Positions 9,458 to 19,001 of a DNA stretch of 64,000 nt are shown here, piece after piece; within the stretch, counting starts at the first letter, position 1; every line of letters begins with the position of its first letter. Both the position numbers and the translations under genes were made by a program. Under the pieces are notes generated by a model that searched no databases, had not been told where the DNA came from, and saw only the letters and a program-made list of their open reading frames with translations. The stretch is from assembly GCF_024435355.1 (NCBI RefSeq), contig NZ_JAMJWG010000013.1:186001-250000 (forward strand). The letters are read 5' to 3'. Source of the stretch: Streptomyces odontomachi. GTDB lineage: Bacteria > Actinomycetota > Actinomycetes > Streptomycetales > Streptomycetaceae.

Positions 9458-10280
9458 GGCCTGTCCGGCGACCACGTCGTCGGTCGCCGCCCTGCGGTCC
9501 GGGGTGCGCCCGTGCGGTCCGGGGTGCCCCCGGGGCTTCGTCGCGGTCTTCCCGCTACCTCGTGGCTTGTCGCGCAGTTCCCCGCGCCCCTTGTGCGTGG
9601 GCGCCCTTGTCCGCCGGTGCGGCTTGGCCGGTGCTCGGTCGCCAGCTGTTCGCCCTGGGGCGGGGGCGCGGGGGGATGCACGTGCTCGATCCGGCGCGGC
9701 ACCGTACGCCGTCCGGTATGGGCCGTTCAGCGCCGGCTGCTGCGCGCGCACATCCCCCCGCGCCCCCTCCCGCCTCGTACGCGACTGCCCTCCCGGTGGC
9801 ACCACCTGTGGCCCCGATCGGGGAAAGCCGCCGACGGCGAGGAGGGGACGTGGGGGTATGTGCGCGCAGGATCCGGCGCAAGTGCCGGGCTCTGAAACGG
9901 TCAACGTCCAGGTGCCGGACCGAGCACGTACATACCCCCACGTCCCCGACCCCCACCGCACAGCGGGCGCCCCCCGCAGAGGGACGGCCCACGGCGCCCA
10001 CGAAAGAGGGGCGCGGGGAACTGCGCGACAGGCCACGACGCGCCGGTCAGACCGGGACGGGCCCCGGGGGGCACCCCGAGCCGCCCCCGGGCGAGGGCTC
10101 GTCGGGGCCTGCCCGGTGGCGCACGGCGCTCGCGAATGAGGGGCGCGGGGAACTGCGCGACAGGCCACGGCGTGGCCGTCAGACCGGAACGGACGCCAGG
10201 GGGCACCCCGAGCCGTCCCCGGCGTGGCCGTCAGACCGGAACCGGCCCGGGGGGCACCCCGAGCCGCCCCGGGAACGGGG
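9458..10280. repeat. Non-coding, repeat-rich spacer
   Basis: About 0.8 kb without a credible gene. It contains copies of a Streptomyces intergenic repeat, GGGGCGCGGGGAACTGCGCG, direct at 10006-10040 and 10138-10170 and inverted at 9561-9590. Three copies of a GTCAGACCGG(G/A)AC...GGGGGGCACCCCGAGCC block follow one another near 10046-10083, 10179-10216 and 10230-10266. Two further related blocks around 9661-9700 and 9849-9880 carry GATCCGGCGC. It looks like an accumulation of dispersed repeat units between the convergent ends of the propeller gene and pgl. Confidence 0.75.
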
Positions 10281-11066
10281 TCACGGCGAAGCCGGCGGGT
10301 AGAGCCCCCGCGGCAAGCGGGCCGCTGCTGCCGCGTCCAGAAGCCACAGCGTGCGGGCCCGCCCGTACGCCCCCGCGGCCGGGGCGAGGATCTCGCCGGC
10401 CCCCGACAGGGCGATCTCCACGGCCCGTGCCTTGTCCTCGCCCGCGGCCAGCAGCCACACCTCGCGAGCCGCACGGATGGCGGGCAGCGTGAGGGTGACA
10501 CGCGTGGGCGGCGGCTTGGGTGCGCCGTGCACCCCGACCACCGTGCGCTCGGTCTCGCGCACCGCGGGCAGCTCGGGGAAGAGGGACGCCACATGCGTGT
10601 CGGGGCCGACGCCCAGCATCAGGACGTCGAACGTCGGCACCGGCCCGTGGTCCTCCGGGCCCGCGGCGGCGGCCAGCGCCGTGGCGTACGCGGCTGCCGC
10701 GGCCTCCACGTCCCGCCCGTAGGCACCGTCGGACGCGGGCATGGGGTGCACGCGTGCCGGGTTCAGGGGCACCGAGTCGAGCAGGGCCTTGCGGGCCTGC
10801 GTGTCATTGCGCTCCGGGTCGTTCTCCGGGAGGAAGCGTTCGTCGCCCCACCACAGGTCGAGACGGGACCAGTCGACCGCGTCCCGGGCGGGCGCAGCGG
10901 CGAGGGCGGCCAGCAGGCCGTTGCCGTTGCGCCCGCCCGTCAGGACGACCGAGGCCGTACCGCGGGCGGTCTGCGCATCCACGATCTTCGTGATCAGCCG
11001 AGCCGCCGCGGCCTGCGCCATCAGCTCCTTGTCGCGGTGGACGACGAGCTGAGGAGCCGTGGTCAC
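10281..11066 (-). CDS. pgl: 6-Phosphogluconolactonase
   Basis: Hydrolyses 6-phosphogluconolactone to 6-phosphogluconate, second step of the oxidative pentose phosphate pathway. 261 aa DevB/Pgl type, with the characteristic LTGGRNGNGLL phosphate loop, WWGDERFLPENDPERND and MLGVGPDTHVASLFP motifs. Its start overlaps the opcA stop by 4 bases, so it is the last gene of the tkt-tal-zwf-opcA-pgl operon. Confidence 0.95.
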   Translation of the reverse strand: MTTAPQLVVHRDKELMAQAAAARLITKIVDAQTARGTASVVLTGGRNGNGLLAALAAAPARDAVDWSRLDLWWGDERFLPENDPERNDTQARKALLDSVPLNPARVHPMPASDGAYGRDVEAAAAAYATALAAAAGPEDHGPVPTFDVLMLGVGPDTHVASLFPELPAVRETERTVVGVHGAPKPPPTRVTLTLPAIRAAREVWLLAAGEDKARAVEIALSGAGEILAPAAGAYGRARTLWLLDAAAAARLPRGLYPPASP

Positions 11067-12139
11067 TTCGCCGCCGCCTTCTTCGAGCGCGGCTTGGCCT
11101 TCGTGTCGGACGCCGATTCCTCCACCGGGCCCTTCACGGGCGGCTCCGCCTGTGCCTGCGGGGCCTGTGCCGCATCGCCACCGGAGTGCCCCGGCGACAT
11201 CGCGCCGCGCCCGGCGTCCGACAACCGTTCCACCCCGTACCGCAGGGCCGAGGCGTAGGTGTCGTCCGGGTCGAGCCGGCGCAGCTCCTCCGCTATGAGT
11301 TCCGCCGTCTCACGCCGGTGCAGCGCCACCGCCCGGTCCGGCTGGCCGTGGATGGACAACGTCGCCAGCGAGCCGTCCGCACGGTCCAGCACGATCGGCC
11401 CGCAGTCCGTCTCCATCCGGACGGCCGTCAGGCCGGGGCCGGCGGACAGCGCACGCTCGACGGGTACGGAGAGCCGATCCGCGAGCCACATGGCGAGCAG
11501 CTCCACGCTCGGGTTGAACTCCTCGCCCTCCACCACCGCGGCGGTGACCTGGCAGGCCACCTGGTCCAGGGCCGCTGCCAGCATCGAGCGCCAGGGTGTG
11601 ACACGGGTCCAGGACAGATCCGTGTCGCCGGGCGTGTAGGTCCCGGCGCGTGCCTCCAACTCCTCAGCCGGTGAGGCGGCTGCGTAGGTGTCGGTGACAC
11701 GGCGCTGCGCCAGGGCGCCGAGCGGGTCCTGGGCCGGGTCGAGCGGTGCGTTCACCGGCCACCAGACGACCACGGGGGCGTCCGGCAGCAGCAGCGGCAG
11801 CACCACGGACTGGGCGTGGTTGACCACCTCGCCGTACAGCCGCAGCACCACCGTCTCGCCGGTGCCGGCGTCCGCGCCGACCCGTACCTCGGCGTCCAGC
11901 CGGGAGTGGGTACGGTCACGGGGCGTACGCGAGACGCGCTTGACGACCACGAGGGTGCGCGAGGGGTGCTCGCGCGACGCCTCGCTGGCCGCCTTCAGCG
12001 CGTCGTAGGCGTTCTCCTCGTCGGTGACGATGACCAGGGTGAGCACCATGCCGACGGCGGGGCTGCCGATCGCGCGCCGGCCCCGGATCAGGGCCTTGTT
12101 GATCTCGCTGGCCGTGGTGTTCGTCAGGTCGATGTTCAT
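11063..12139 (-). CDS. opcA: Glucose-6-phosphate dehydrogenase assembly protein OpcA
   Basis: 358 aa allosteric/assembly partner of Zwf, found in actinobacteria and cyanobacteria. The N-terminal domain starts MNIDLTNTTASEINKALIRGRRAIGSPAVGMVLTLVI in pieces recognisable for the family, and the centre has the conserved PVVVWWPVNAP. The C-terminal tail is Ala/Lys-rich (KPRSKKAAAK). It overlaps zwf and pgl by 4 bases each, giving tight translational coupling with its partner enzyme. Confidence 0.94.
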   Translation of the reverse strand: MNIDLTNTTASEINKALIRGRRAIGSPAVGMVLTLVIVTDEENAYDALKAASEASREHPSRTLVVVKRVSRTPRDRTHSRLDAEVRVGADAGTGETVVLRLYGEVVNHAQSVVLPLLLPDAPVVVWWPVNAPLDPAQDPLGALAQRRVTDTYAAASPAEELEARAGTYTPGDTDLSWTRVTPWRSMLAAALDQVACQVTAAVVEGEEFNPSVELLAMWLADRLSVPVERALSAGPGLTAVRMETDCGPIVLDRADGSLATLSIHGQPDRAVALHRRETAELIAEELRRLDPDDTYASALRYGVERLSDAGRGAMSPGHSGGDAAQAPQAQAEPPVKGPVEESASDTKAKPRSKKAAAK

Positions 12140-13692
12140 GGCCGACGCCAGCTCCGTCCGTCTCGTTCGAGCATTTCGTCCGCCTCGGCGGGTCCCCAGG
12201 TGCCCGCCGGATACTGCGCCGGCTTGCCGTTCTTCTCCCAGTGCTCCTCGATCGGGTCGAGGATCTTCCAGGACAGCTCGACCTCGGAGGTGCGCGGGAA
12301 GAGATTGGCGTCGCCGAGCAGTACGTCGAGGATCAACCGCTCGTACGCCTCGGGACTGGACTCGGTGAAGGACTCGCCGTAGGCGAAGTCCATGGACACG
12401 TCCCGCACCTCCATCGAGGTGCCGGGCACCTTGGACCCGAACCGCAGGGTCACGCCCTCGTCCGGCTGGACGCGGATGACCAGGGCGTTCTGCCCCAGCT
12501 CTGCGGTGGCGGTGGAGTCGAAGGGGGAGTGCGGGGCGCGCTGGAAGACCACCGCGATCTCGGTGACACGGCGGCCGAGGCGCTTGCCGGTGCGCAGGTA
12601 GAACGGCACACCGGCCCAGCGGCGGTTGTCGATCTCCAGCTTCACCGCCGCGTAGGTGTCGGTCTTCGACTTGGGGTCGATGCCCTCTTCCTGGAGGTAC
12701 CCGATGACCTTCTCACCGCCCTGCCAGCCCCCCGTGTACTGGGCCAGCACGGTGTCCTCGCCGAGGTCCTTCGGGAGCCGCACCGCACCCAGCACCTTCG
12801 TCTTCTCGGCGGCCAGCGCGTCCGCGTCGAAGGCGGCGGGCTCCTCCATCGCGGTGAGCGCCAGCAGTTGGAGCAGGTGGTTCTGGATGACGTCACGGGC
12901 GGCGCCGATGCCGTCGTAGTAGCCGGCACGGCCACCGATGCCGATGTCCTCGGCCATGGTGATCTGCACGTGGTCGACGTAACTGCGGTTCCAGACCGGT
13001 TCGAAGAGGGTGTTGGCGAACCGCAGCGCCAGGATGTTCTGGACGGTCTCCTTGCCCAGGTAGTGGTCGATGCGGAACACCTGGTCCGGGCCGAAGACCT
13101 CGTGGACGATCGCGTTCAGCTCCTGCGCGGACGCCAGGTCGTGCCCGAACGGCTTCTCGATCACGGCGCGCCGCCAGGAGTCCTCCGACTGGTCGGCCAG
13201 GCCGTGCTTCTTCAGCTGCTGCACGACCTTCGGGAAGAACTTCGGCGGGACCGACAGGTAGAAGGCGAAGTTGCCGCCCGTGCCCTGGGCCTCGTCGAGT
13301 TCGTTGAGGGTCGTCCGCAACTCCTCGAAGGCCGCGTCGTCGTCGAAGGTGCCCTGGACGAAGCGCATCCCCTGGATGAGCTGCTGCCAGACCTCCTCCC
13401 GGAACGGCGTCCGGGCGTGCTCCTTGACCGCGTCGTGGACCTCCTGGGCGAAGTCCTCGTGCTGCCACTCGCGGCGTGCGAACCCGACCAGGGAGAAGCC
13501 CGGCGGCAGCAGGCCGCGGTTGGCCAGGTCGTACACCGCCGGCATCAGCTTCTTGCGGGACAGGTCACCCGTGACACCGAAGATCACCAGGCCCGACGGC
13601 CCCGCGATGCGCGGGAGCCGTCGGTCTGCGGGATCACGCAAGGGGTTCGCCCTGGCGGAAGAGGGGACTGGATCTCGGAGGGTGCCGGTCAC
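12136..13692 (-). CDS. zwf: Glucose-6-phosphate 1-dehydrogenase
   Basis: Oxidises glucose 6-phosphate with NADP as the committed step of the oxidative pentose phosphate pathway. 518 aa. The N-terminal dinucleotide fold has VIFGVTGDLSRKKL, the active site RIDHYLGKETVQN, and the C-terminal half FYLRTGKRL. The GTG at 13692 is chosen since GGAGGG lies about 8 bases upstream, overlapping the end of tal, and the conserved sequence NPLRDPADRRLPRIAGP follows. Only 5 bases separate it from the tal stop. Confidence 0.95.
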   Translation of the reverse strand: MTGTLRDPVPSSARANPLRDPADRRLPRIAGPSGLVIFGVTGDLSRKKLMPAVYDLANRGLLPPGFSLVGFARREWQHEDFAQEVHDAVKEHARTPFREEVWQQLIQGMRFVQGTFDDDAAFEELRTTLNELDEAQGTGGNFAFYLSVPPKFFPKVVQQLKKHGLADQSEDSWRRAVIEKPFGHDLASAQELNAIVHEVFGPDQVFRIDHYLGKETVQNILALRFANTLFEPVWNRSYVDHVQITMAEDIGIGGRAGYYDGIGAARDVIQNHLLQLLALTAMEEPAAFDADALAAEKTKVLGAVRLPKDLGEDTVLAQYTGGWQGGEKVIGYLQEEGIDPKSKTDTYAAVKLEIDNRRWAGVPFYLRTGKRLGRRVTEIAVVFQRAPHSPFDSTATAELGQNALVIRVQPDEGVTLRFGSKVPGTSMEVRDVSMDFAYGESFTESSPEAYERLILDVLLGDANLFPRTSEVELSWKILDPIEEHWEKNGKPAQYPAGTWGPAEADEMLERDGRSWRRP

Positions 13693-13697
13693 GGCGC

Positions 13698-14816
13698 TCA
13701 GCCCTCCGCGGGGGTGAGGCGGTTCAGCTCGGCCTCGGTGGATGAGAGCAGGTCGTTCCACGAGGCGGCGAACTTCTCGACGCCCTCGTCCTCCAGCACC
13801 TGCACCACATCGTCGTAGGACACGCCGATCTTCCCCAGCGCGTCCAGGTCGGCCTTGGCCTGCTCGTACGTGCCGGCGATCGCGTTGCCCCCGGCCTCGC
13901 CGTGGTGGGCCACCGCTTCCAGGGTGGCCTCCGGCATGGTGTTCACCGTGCCGGGCGCGACCAGGTCGTCGACGTACAGGGTGTCCTTGTAGTCCGGGTT
14001 CTTCACACCGGTGGACGCCCACAGTGGACGCTGCCGGTGGGCGCCGGCGCGCTCCAGGGCCTCCCAGCGGTCCGAGCCGAAGACCTCTTCGTAGGCCTGG
14101 TAGGCCAGCCGGGCGTTGGCCACGGCCGCCTTGCCCTTGAGCGCCTTGGCCTCGGCGGTGCCGATCTTGTCCAGGCGCTTGTCGATCTCGGTGTCCACCC
14201 GGGACACGAAGAAGGACGCCACCGAACGGATCTTGGACAGGTCGAGGCCGGCGGCCTTGGCCTTCTCCAGGCCCGCGAGGAAGGCGTCCATCACGGCGTG
14301 GTAGCGCTCCAGCGAGAAGATCAGCGTGACGTTGACGCTGATGCCGAGGCCGATGACCTCGGTGATCGCCGGGAGGCCCGCCTGGGTGGCGGGGATCTTG
14401 ATGAAGGTGTTCGGCCGGTCCACCAGCCAGGCGAGCTGCTTGGCCTCGGCGACGGTGGCCCCGGTGTTGTGGGCCAGCCGCGGGTCGACCTCGATGGAGA
14501 CCCGGCCGTCCTGACCGCCGGTCGCGTCGAAGACCGGCCGGAGGATGTCGGCGGCGTCCCGGACGTCCGCCGTGGTGATCATCCGTACGGCCTCTTCCAC
14601 CGTGACCTTGCGTGCCGCGAGGTCGGCGAGTTGCTGCTCGTAGCCGTCGCCGCTGCTGATCGCCTTCTGGAAGATCGTCGGGTTGGTGGTGACGCCCACG
14701 ACGTGCTGCTCGTCGATCAGCTCGGCGAGGTTGCCGGACGTGATGCGCTGGCGCGACAGGTCGTCCAGCCAGATCGCCACGCCTTCGTCGGAGAGGCGCT
14801 TCAGTGCGTCTGTCAT
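13698..14816 (-). CDS. tal: Transaldolase
   Basis: Moves dihydroxyacetone units between sedoheptulose 7-phosphate and glyceraldehyde 3-phosphate. 372 aa, the length of the actinobacterial long form. Motifs: GVTTNPTIFQKAI near the N-terminus, VSIEVDPRLAHNT, the Schiff-base lysine in FIKIPATQAG, and VNVTLIFSLERY. Start at 14816 follows a clear AGGAG. Second gene of the operon behind tkt (82-base gap). Confidence 0.96.
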   Translation of the reverse strand: MTDALKRLSDEGVAIWLDDLSRQRITSGNLAELIDEQHVVGVTTNPTIFQKAISSGDGYEQQLADLAARKVTVEEAVRMITTADVRDAADILRPVFDATGGQDGRVSIEVDPRLAHNTGATVAEAKQLAWLVDRPNTFIKIPATQAGLPAITEVIGLGISVNVTLIFSLERYHAVMDAFLAGLEKAKAAGLDLSKIRSVASFFVSRVDTEIDKRLDKIGTAEAKALKGKAAVANARLAYQAYEEVFGSDRWEALERAGAHRQRPLWASTGVKNPDYKDTLYVDDLVAPGTVNTMPEATLEAVAHHGEAGGNAIAGTYEQAKADLDALGKIGVSYDDVVQVLEDEGVEKFAASWNDLLSSTEAELNRLTPAEG

Positions 14817-14898
14817 GGAAATTGCATCTCCTGCTTCTGGGAGTCGGTGGTATAGCGGCGTTTCGTTGTGTAAAGCGTCGTAGCGTCCTATACCAGCG

Positions 14899-17001
14899 TC
14901 AGCGCTGGGCGGCGGCCAGGGATTCCCGGGCCGCGCTGGCCACCGCTTCGGCCGTGAAGCCGAACTCGCGGAACAGCACCTTCCCGTCCGCGGACGCACC
15001 GAAGTGCTCCAACGAGACGATCCGTCCCGCGTCGCCGACGAAACGGTGCCAGGTCAGGCCGATCCCGGCCTCCACCGACACGCGAGCCCGCACCGACGGC
15101 GGCAGCACCTCGTCCCGGTACCCCTGGTCCTGCTCGTCGAACCACTCGACGCACGGCATCGACACCACGCGGGTCGGCACGCCGTCCGCCTGGAGCTGCT
15201 CGCGGGCCGCCACGGCGATCTGCACCTCGGAACCGGTGGCGATCAGCACGACCTCCGGAGCCGTGCTCTGCCCGGTGGGCCCTTCGGCGTCCAGCAGCAC
15301 GTATCCGCCGCGCACCACGTTCTCGTTCGGCTCGTACGCCGGCACGCCCTGGCGGGTCAGGGCGAGACCGTGCGGGGCGCCCTTGCCGAACTGCTTGGTG
15401 TAGCGGCGCAGGATCTCACGCCAGGCGATCACGGTCTCGTTGGCGTCCGCCGGACGGACCACGTTCAGGCCGGGGATCGCGCGCAGGCTGGCCAGGTGCT
15501 CGACGGGCTGGTGCGTCGGGCCGTCCTCGCCCAGACCGATGGAGTCGTGCGTCCACACGTACGTCACCGGCAGGTGCATCAGCGCCGACAGCCGCACCGC
15601 GTTGCGCATGTAGTCGGAGAACACCAGGAAGGTGCCCCCGTAGATACGGGTGTTGCCGTGCAGCGCGATGCCGTTCATGGTCGCGGCCATCGCGTGCTCG
15701 CGGATGCCGAAGTGGATCGTGCGGCCGTACGGGTCCGCGGTCGGCAGCGGGTTGCCCGCCGGCAGGAACGAGGAGTTCTTGTCCAGGGTGGTGTTGTTCG
15801 ACCCGGCGAGGTCGGCGGAGCCGCCCCACAGCTCGGGCACGACCTCACCCAGCGCCTGGAGCACCTTGCCGGAGGCGGCACGGGTGGCGACGGACTTGTC
15901 CGTCTCGAAGACCGGCAGCGCCCCCTCCCAGCCGGCCGGCAGCTCGCCCGCGGCGACCCGGTCGAAGCGCGCGGCACGCTCCGGGTCGGCGGTGCGCCAG
16001 GCCGCGAAGCCCTTCTCCCACTCGGCGCGGGCCTCCTGGCCACGGTCGAGCAGGCGGCGGGTGTGCGCCAGCACCTCGTCGGGGACCTCGAAGGCCTTCT
16101 CCGGGTCGAAGCCGAGCACCCGCTTGGTGGCGGCGACCTCGTCGGCACCCAGCGCCGAGCCGTGCGCCGCCTCGGTGTTCTGGGCGTTCGGGGCGGGCCA
16201 GGCGATGATCGAGCGCATCGCGATGAACGAGGGCCGCTCCGTCTCCGCCTTCGCCGCCTGGATCGCCGCGTACAGCGCCTGCGGGTCGAGGTCGCCGTCC
16301 TCCTTGGGCTCGACGCGCTGGACGTGCCAGCCGTAGGCCTCGTACCGCTTTACGGTGTCCTCGGAGACCGCGGTCTCGGTGTCGCCCTCGATCGAGATGT
16401 GGTTGTCGTCCCAGAGCAGGATCAGATTGCCCAGCTTCTGGTGGCCGGCCAGCGACGAGGCCTCGGCGGAGATGCCTTCCTGGAGGCAGCCGTCACCGGC
16501 GATCGCAAAGATGTGGTGGTCGAACGGCGAACTGCCGGGCGCCGTCCGGGGGTCGAAGAGCCCGCGCTCGTAACGGGCGGCCATCGCCATGCCCACGGCG
16601 TTGGCGACGCCCTGGCCCAGCGGCCCCGTGGTGGTCTCCACGGCGGCCGTGTGGCCGTACTCCGGGTGGCCGGGGGTCTTCGAGCCCCAGGTGCGGAAGG
16701 CCTTGAGATCGTCCAGCTCCAGGCCGAAGCCGCCCAGGAAGAGCTGGATGTAGAGGGTCAGGGACGAGTGCCCTGCGGACAGTACGAAACGGTCCCGGCC
16801 GGTCCAGTTCGGGTCCGCCGGGTCGTGCCGCATCACCTTCTGGAAGAGGGTGTACGCGGCCGGGGCCAGGCTCATCGCCGTGCCGGGATGGCCGTTGCCG
16901 ACCTTCTGTACGGCGTCCGCGGCCAGGACACGCACGGTGTCGACTGCTCGCTGGTCCACCTCGGTCCACTCGAGATCTGTGATCGTCGGCTTGGTGCTCA
17001 C
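14899..17001 (-). CDS. tkt: Transketolase
   Basis: Thiamine diphosphate-dependent transketolase of the non-oxidative pentose phosphate branch, 700 aa. Visible motifs are VGNGHPGTAMSLAP, the ThDP-binding GDGCLQEGISAEASSLAGH...NDNH-like WDDNHISIEG, and the pyrimidine-domain GIREHAMAATMNGIALHG. GTG start with GAGAGGAG upstream. It is the first gene of the minus-strand operon tkt-tal-zwf-opcA-pgl and is divergent from ctaB. Confidence 0.96.
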   Translation of the reverse strand: MSTKPTITDLEWTEVDQRAVDTVRVLAADAVQKVGNGHPGTAMSLAPAAYTLFQKVMRHDPADPNWTGRDRFVLSAGHSSLTLYIQLFLGGFGLELDDLKAFRTWGSKTPGHPEYGHTAAVETTTGPLGQGVANAVGMAMAARYERGLFDPRTAPGSSPFDHHIFAIAGDGCLQEGISAEASSLAGHQKLGNLILLWDDNHISIEGDTETAVSEDTVKRYEAYGWHVQRVEPKEDGDLDPQALYAAIQAAKAETERPSFIAMRSIIAWPAPNAQNTEAAHGSALGADEVAATKRVLGFDPEKAFEVPDEVLAHTRRLLDRGQEARAEWEKGFAAWRTADPERAARFDRVAAGELPAGWEGALPVFETDKSVATRAASGKVLQALGEVVPELWGGSADLAGSNNTTLDKNSSFLPAGNPLPTADPYGRTIHFGIREHAMAATMNGIALHGNTRIYGGTFLVFSDYMRNAVRLSALMHLPVTYVWTHDSIGLGEDGPTHQPVEHLASLRAIPGLNVVRPADANETVIAWREILRRYTKQFGKGAPHGLALTRQGVPAYEPNENVVRGGYVLLDAEGPTGQSTAPEVVLIATGSEVQIAVAAREQLQADGVPTRVVSMPCVEWFDEQDQGYRDEVLPPSVRARVSVEAGIGLTWHRFVGDAGRIVSLEHFGASADGKVLFREFGFTAEAVASAARESLAAAQR

Positions 17002-17358
17002 CCTGAGTCAGGGCTCCTCTCCGCAAATGCTCGGAACTACCGGCGCTCTTCGCTCCCTGCCGCTTCCTCGCGGTGCTTCGCGTTCACCGGCCGCGTCGAG
17101 CGTACCGCTGGGGGTGGCCCGCCCTTCGCCCCGTTCCGGCCTTCGTCCGATGGCCGTCGGGTGGCCCGGTCCGGGTCCCCGCCCCTCCGGTCCCGCTGGT
17201 CCCGGCGTGTCGGCAGGCCTGGTGGCGCGGCATCAACACGACGGACCCCCGCGAAGGGCGAGGGATGGGCAACGTCTACAGTGGCGTGGTACGCGCGAGC
17301 CTTCACCGGGACCTCACAAACCATGGCTCGCTGGAATGTGTCTTTCACAGGGGTGTGC
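17002..17358. other. Divergent spacer between tkt and ctaB
   Basis: No gene is supported here. A TACAGT hexamer at 17277-17282 could be the -10 of a plus-strand promoter for ctaB, about 75 bases before its start, but no good -35 is present at the right distance. No tkt promoter could be assigned with confidence. Confidence 0.4.
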
Positions 17359-18348
17359 GTGACGGCCGTTGAATCCCGTCCAGCGGGAGCTGAGTCCCGT
17401 CCTGGGGGTGCCTCCCATGCCGAAGAGGCCGCGGGGGAGCGCGGGACGAACGCGGTGCGCCGGTCGTTCGGAGCCCGGGTCAAGGCGTTCGTGGCGCTCA
17501 CCAAGCCGCGCATCATCGAACTGCTGCTGATCACCACCGTCCCGGTGATGTTCCTCGCCGCCCAGGGCGTGCCGGACCTCTGGCTGGTCGTGACGACCTG
17601 CATCGGTGGCTACCTCTCCGCGGGCGGCGCCAACGCGCTCAACATGTACATCGACCGCGACATCGACGCCCTCATGGCGCGCACGGCGCAGCGTCCGCTG
17701 GTCACGGGCATCGTCTCGCCACGCGAGGGCCTGGTCTTCGGCCTGTCGCTGGCCGTCATCTCCACCGCGTGGTTCGGGCTGCTCGTCAACTGGCTGTCCG
17801 CCTGGCTGTCCCTCGGTGCGCTGCTCTTCTACGTCGTCGGCTACACGATGATCCTCAAGCGGCGCACGTCCCAGAACATCGTCTGGGGTGGCATCGCCGG
17901 CTGCATGCCCGTCTTCATCGGCTGGTCCGCGGTGACCGACTCGCTCTCCTGGGCGGCGGTCGTCCTCTTCCTCGTGATGTTCTTCTGGACGCCGCCGCAC
18001 TACTGGCCGCTGTCCATGAAGGTGAAGGACGACTACGCCAGGGTGGGCGTACCGATGCTCCCGGTGCTCGCCTCCAACAAGATCGTGGCCCGGCAGATCG
18101 TCATCTACAGCTGGGTGATGGTCGCCGTCTCCCTTCTGCTGACGCCGCTCGGTTACACCGGCTGGTTCTACACGACGGTGGCGCTGCTCACCGGCGGCTG
18201 GTGGCTGTGGGAGGCGCACGCGCTGCTGAACCGCGCCAAGGCGGAGCAGTCCGGCGCGAAACTGAAGGAAATGCGCCTGTTCCACTGGTCGATCACCTAT
18301 GCGTCGCTGCTGTTCATCGCGGTGGCGGTGGACCCGTTCCTGCACTGA
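17359..18348 (+). CDS. ctaB: Protoheme IX farnesyltransferase (heme O synthase)
   Basis: Polytopic membrane enzyme that adds the farnesyl chain to protoheme, the first step to heme A for cytochrome c oxidase. 329 aa. It has the prenyltransferase signature NMYIDRDIDALMARTAQRPL with the Mg-binding Asp cluster, a second DDYARVG motif, and about eight membrane segments. The start at GTG 17359 has GGGG 5 bases upstream; GTG 17353 (two codons earlier) is an alternative. Residues about 15-27 (SRPGGASHAEEAA region) are encoded by a 38-bp dispersed repeat (17402-17439), so this extra N-terminal stretch is probably a recent in-frame insertion ahead of the conserved core. Confidence 0.94.
   Translation: MTAVESRPAGAESRPGGASHAEEAAGERGTNAVRRSFGARVKAFVALTKPRIIELLLITTVPVMFLAAQGVPDLWLVVTTCIGGYLSAGGANALNMYIDRDIDALMARTAQRPLVTGIVSPREGLVFGLSLAVISTAWFGLLVNWLSAWLSLGALLFYVVGYTMILKRRTSQNIVWGGIAGCMPVFIGWSAVTDSLSWAAVVLFLVMFFWTPPHYWPLSMKVKDDYARVGVPMLPVLASNKIVARQIVIYSWVMVAVSLLLTPLGYTGWFYTTVALLTGGWWLWEAHALLNRAKAEQSGAKLKEMRLFHWSITYASLLFIAVAVDPFLH
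17402..17439 (-). repeat. 38-bp palindromic repeat, copy 1 (inside ctaB)
   Basis: CTGGGGGTGCCTCCCATGCC begins the copy, which ends GCGGGGGAG. It is the reverse orientation of the copies at 32260 and 57538. It is read through in frame near the 5' end of ctaB. Confidence 0.8.
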
Positions 18349-18450
18349 CGGGAGCGCATCGGCGCCCTGCGTCCGGTCCCGCCGAGCGTGGTGGTGAGCG
18401 TGACGCCCCACACGTCGACCCGCAGATTACCCGCCGGTAGCATCCTGTGC

Positions 18451-18837
18451 ATGGCAGACACACAGCAGGCTGAGGACAACGGCGAGAACGGCACCGGCGG
18501 CGGCCTCCGCGGCGCGGATCGCCGAGCCGCGCGGGACGCACGTCGTGTCACCCGACTGGCCCGCGAGATCCGCGCCTTCGCCGGCGCGCACGGCGGCGCC
18601 GAGGGACAGATCGCCTACCTGGGCCGCAAGGGCGCCCGGATCGTGCTGGTCGGCGAGGACGGCAGGTGGGGCGACCTCGTGGCACCCAGCCACGCCCTCG
18701 CCCGGCAGGCCACGGAGAAGGCCGGCATCACCGTCCACGAGGACTTCGCGGGCGACCTTGCGGCCAAGGTGCGCACGGGCCCGTACGAGTGGTCCCGGAT
18801 GGCGGGGATCCAGCTGGGCGGGGCGGCGGGGAAGTAG
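18451..18837 (+). CDS. Conserved small hypothetical protein
   Basis: 128 aa, not assigned to a named family. The N-terminus is acidic and Gly-rich, followed by a basic helical stretch (RAARDARRVTRLAREIRAF) and a conserved-looking core (IAYLGRKGARIVLVGEDGRWGDLVAPSHALARQATEKAGI, in parts) that resembles a small alpha/beta domain. The ATG at 18451 is the first start after the spacer. It lies between ctaB and ctaA on the ctaB strand; a link to heme or oxidase assembly is only positional. Confidence 0.75.
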   Translation: MADTQQAEDNGENGTGGGLRGADRRAARDARRVTRLAREIRAFAGAHGGAEGQIAYLGRKGARIVLVGEDGRWGDLVAPSHALARQATEKAGITVHEDFAGDLAAKVRTGPYEWSRMAGIQLGGAAGK

Positions 18838-18885
18838 CGGGTCGGCGCGGCCGGGAAGAAGCGCAAGACGGGAGCAGGGCGCGGG

Positions 18886-18923
18886 ACGGGGGTACCGCCC
18901 ACGCCTTCAAGGCAGCGGGGGAG
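18886..18923 (-). repeat. 38-bp palindromic repeat, copy 2 (intergenic)
   Basis: Starts ACGGGGGTACCGCCC and ends GCGGGGGAG, the same 38-bp unit and orientation as the copy in ctaB. It lies between the converging ends of the small conserved gene and ctaA, where its stem could also act as a terminator. Confidence 0.8.
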
Positions 18924-19001
18924 CGACCGGCAGCACGTTGCGGGTCGAGCAGGAAGCCGTGGTGCGCCCCGGCGCGTCCCCGCGGTACCGGATACCCGGG
19001 C

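Noticed and set aside
9458..10280. Protein-coding genes in the repeat spacer
   Set aside because: The ORFs there are Arg/Pro/Gly-rich, overlap in all frames and lack ribosome sites; repeats explain the sequence better.
15004..17352. Very long plus-strand open frame running into ctaB (1,114 codons)
   Set aside because: The part before about 17353 is the complement of tkt; only the last 330 codons show CtaB conservation.
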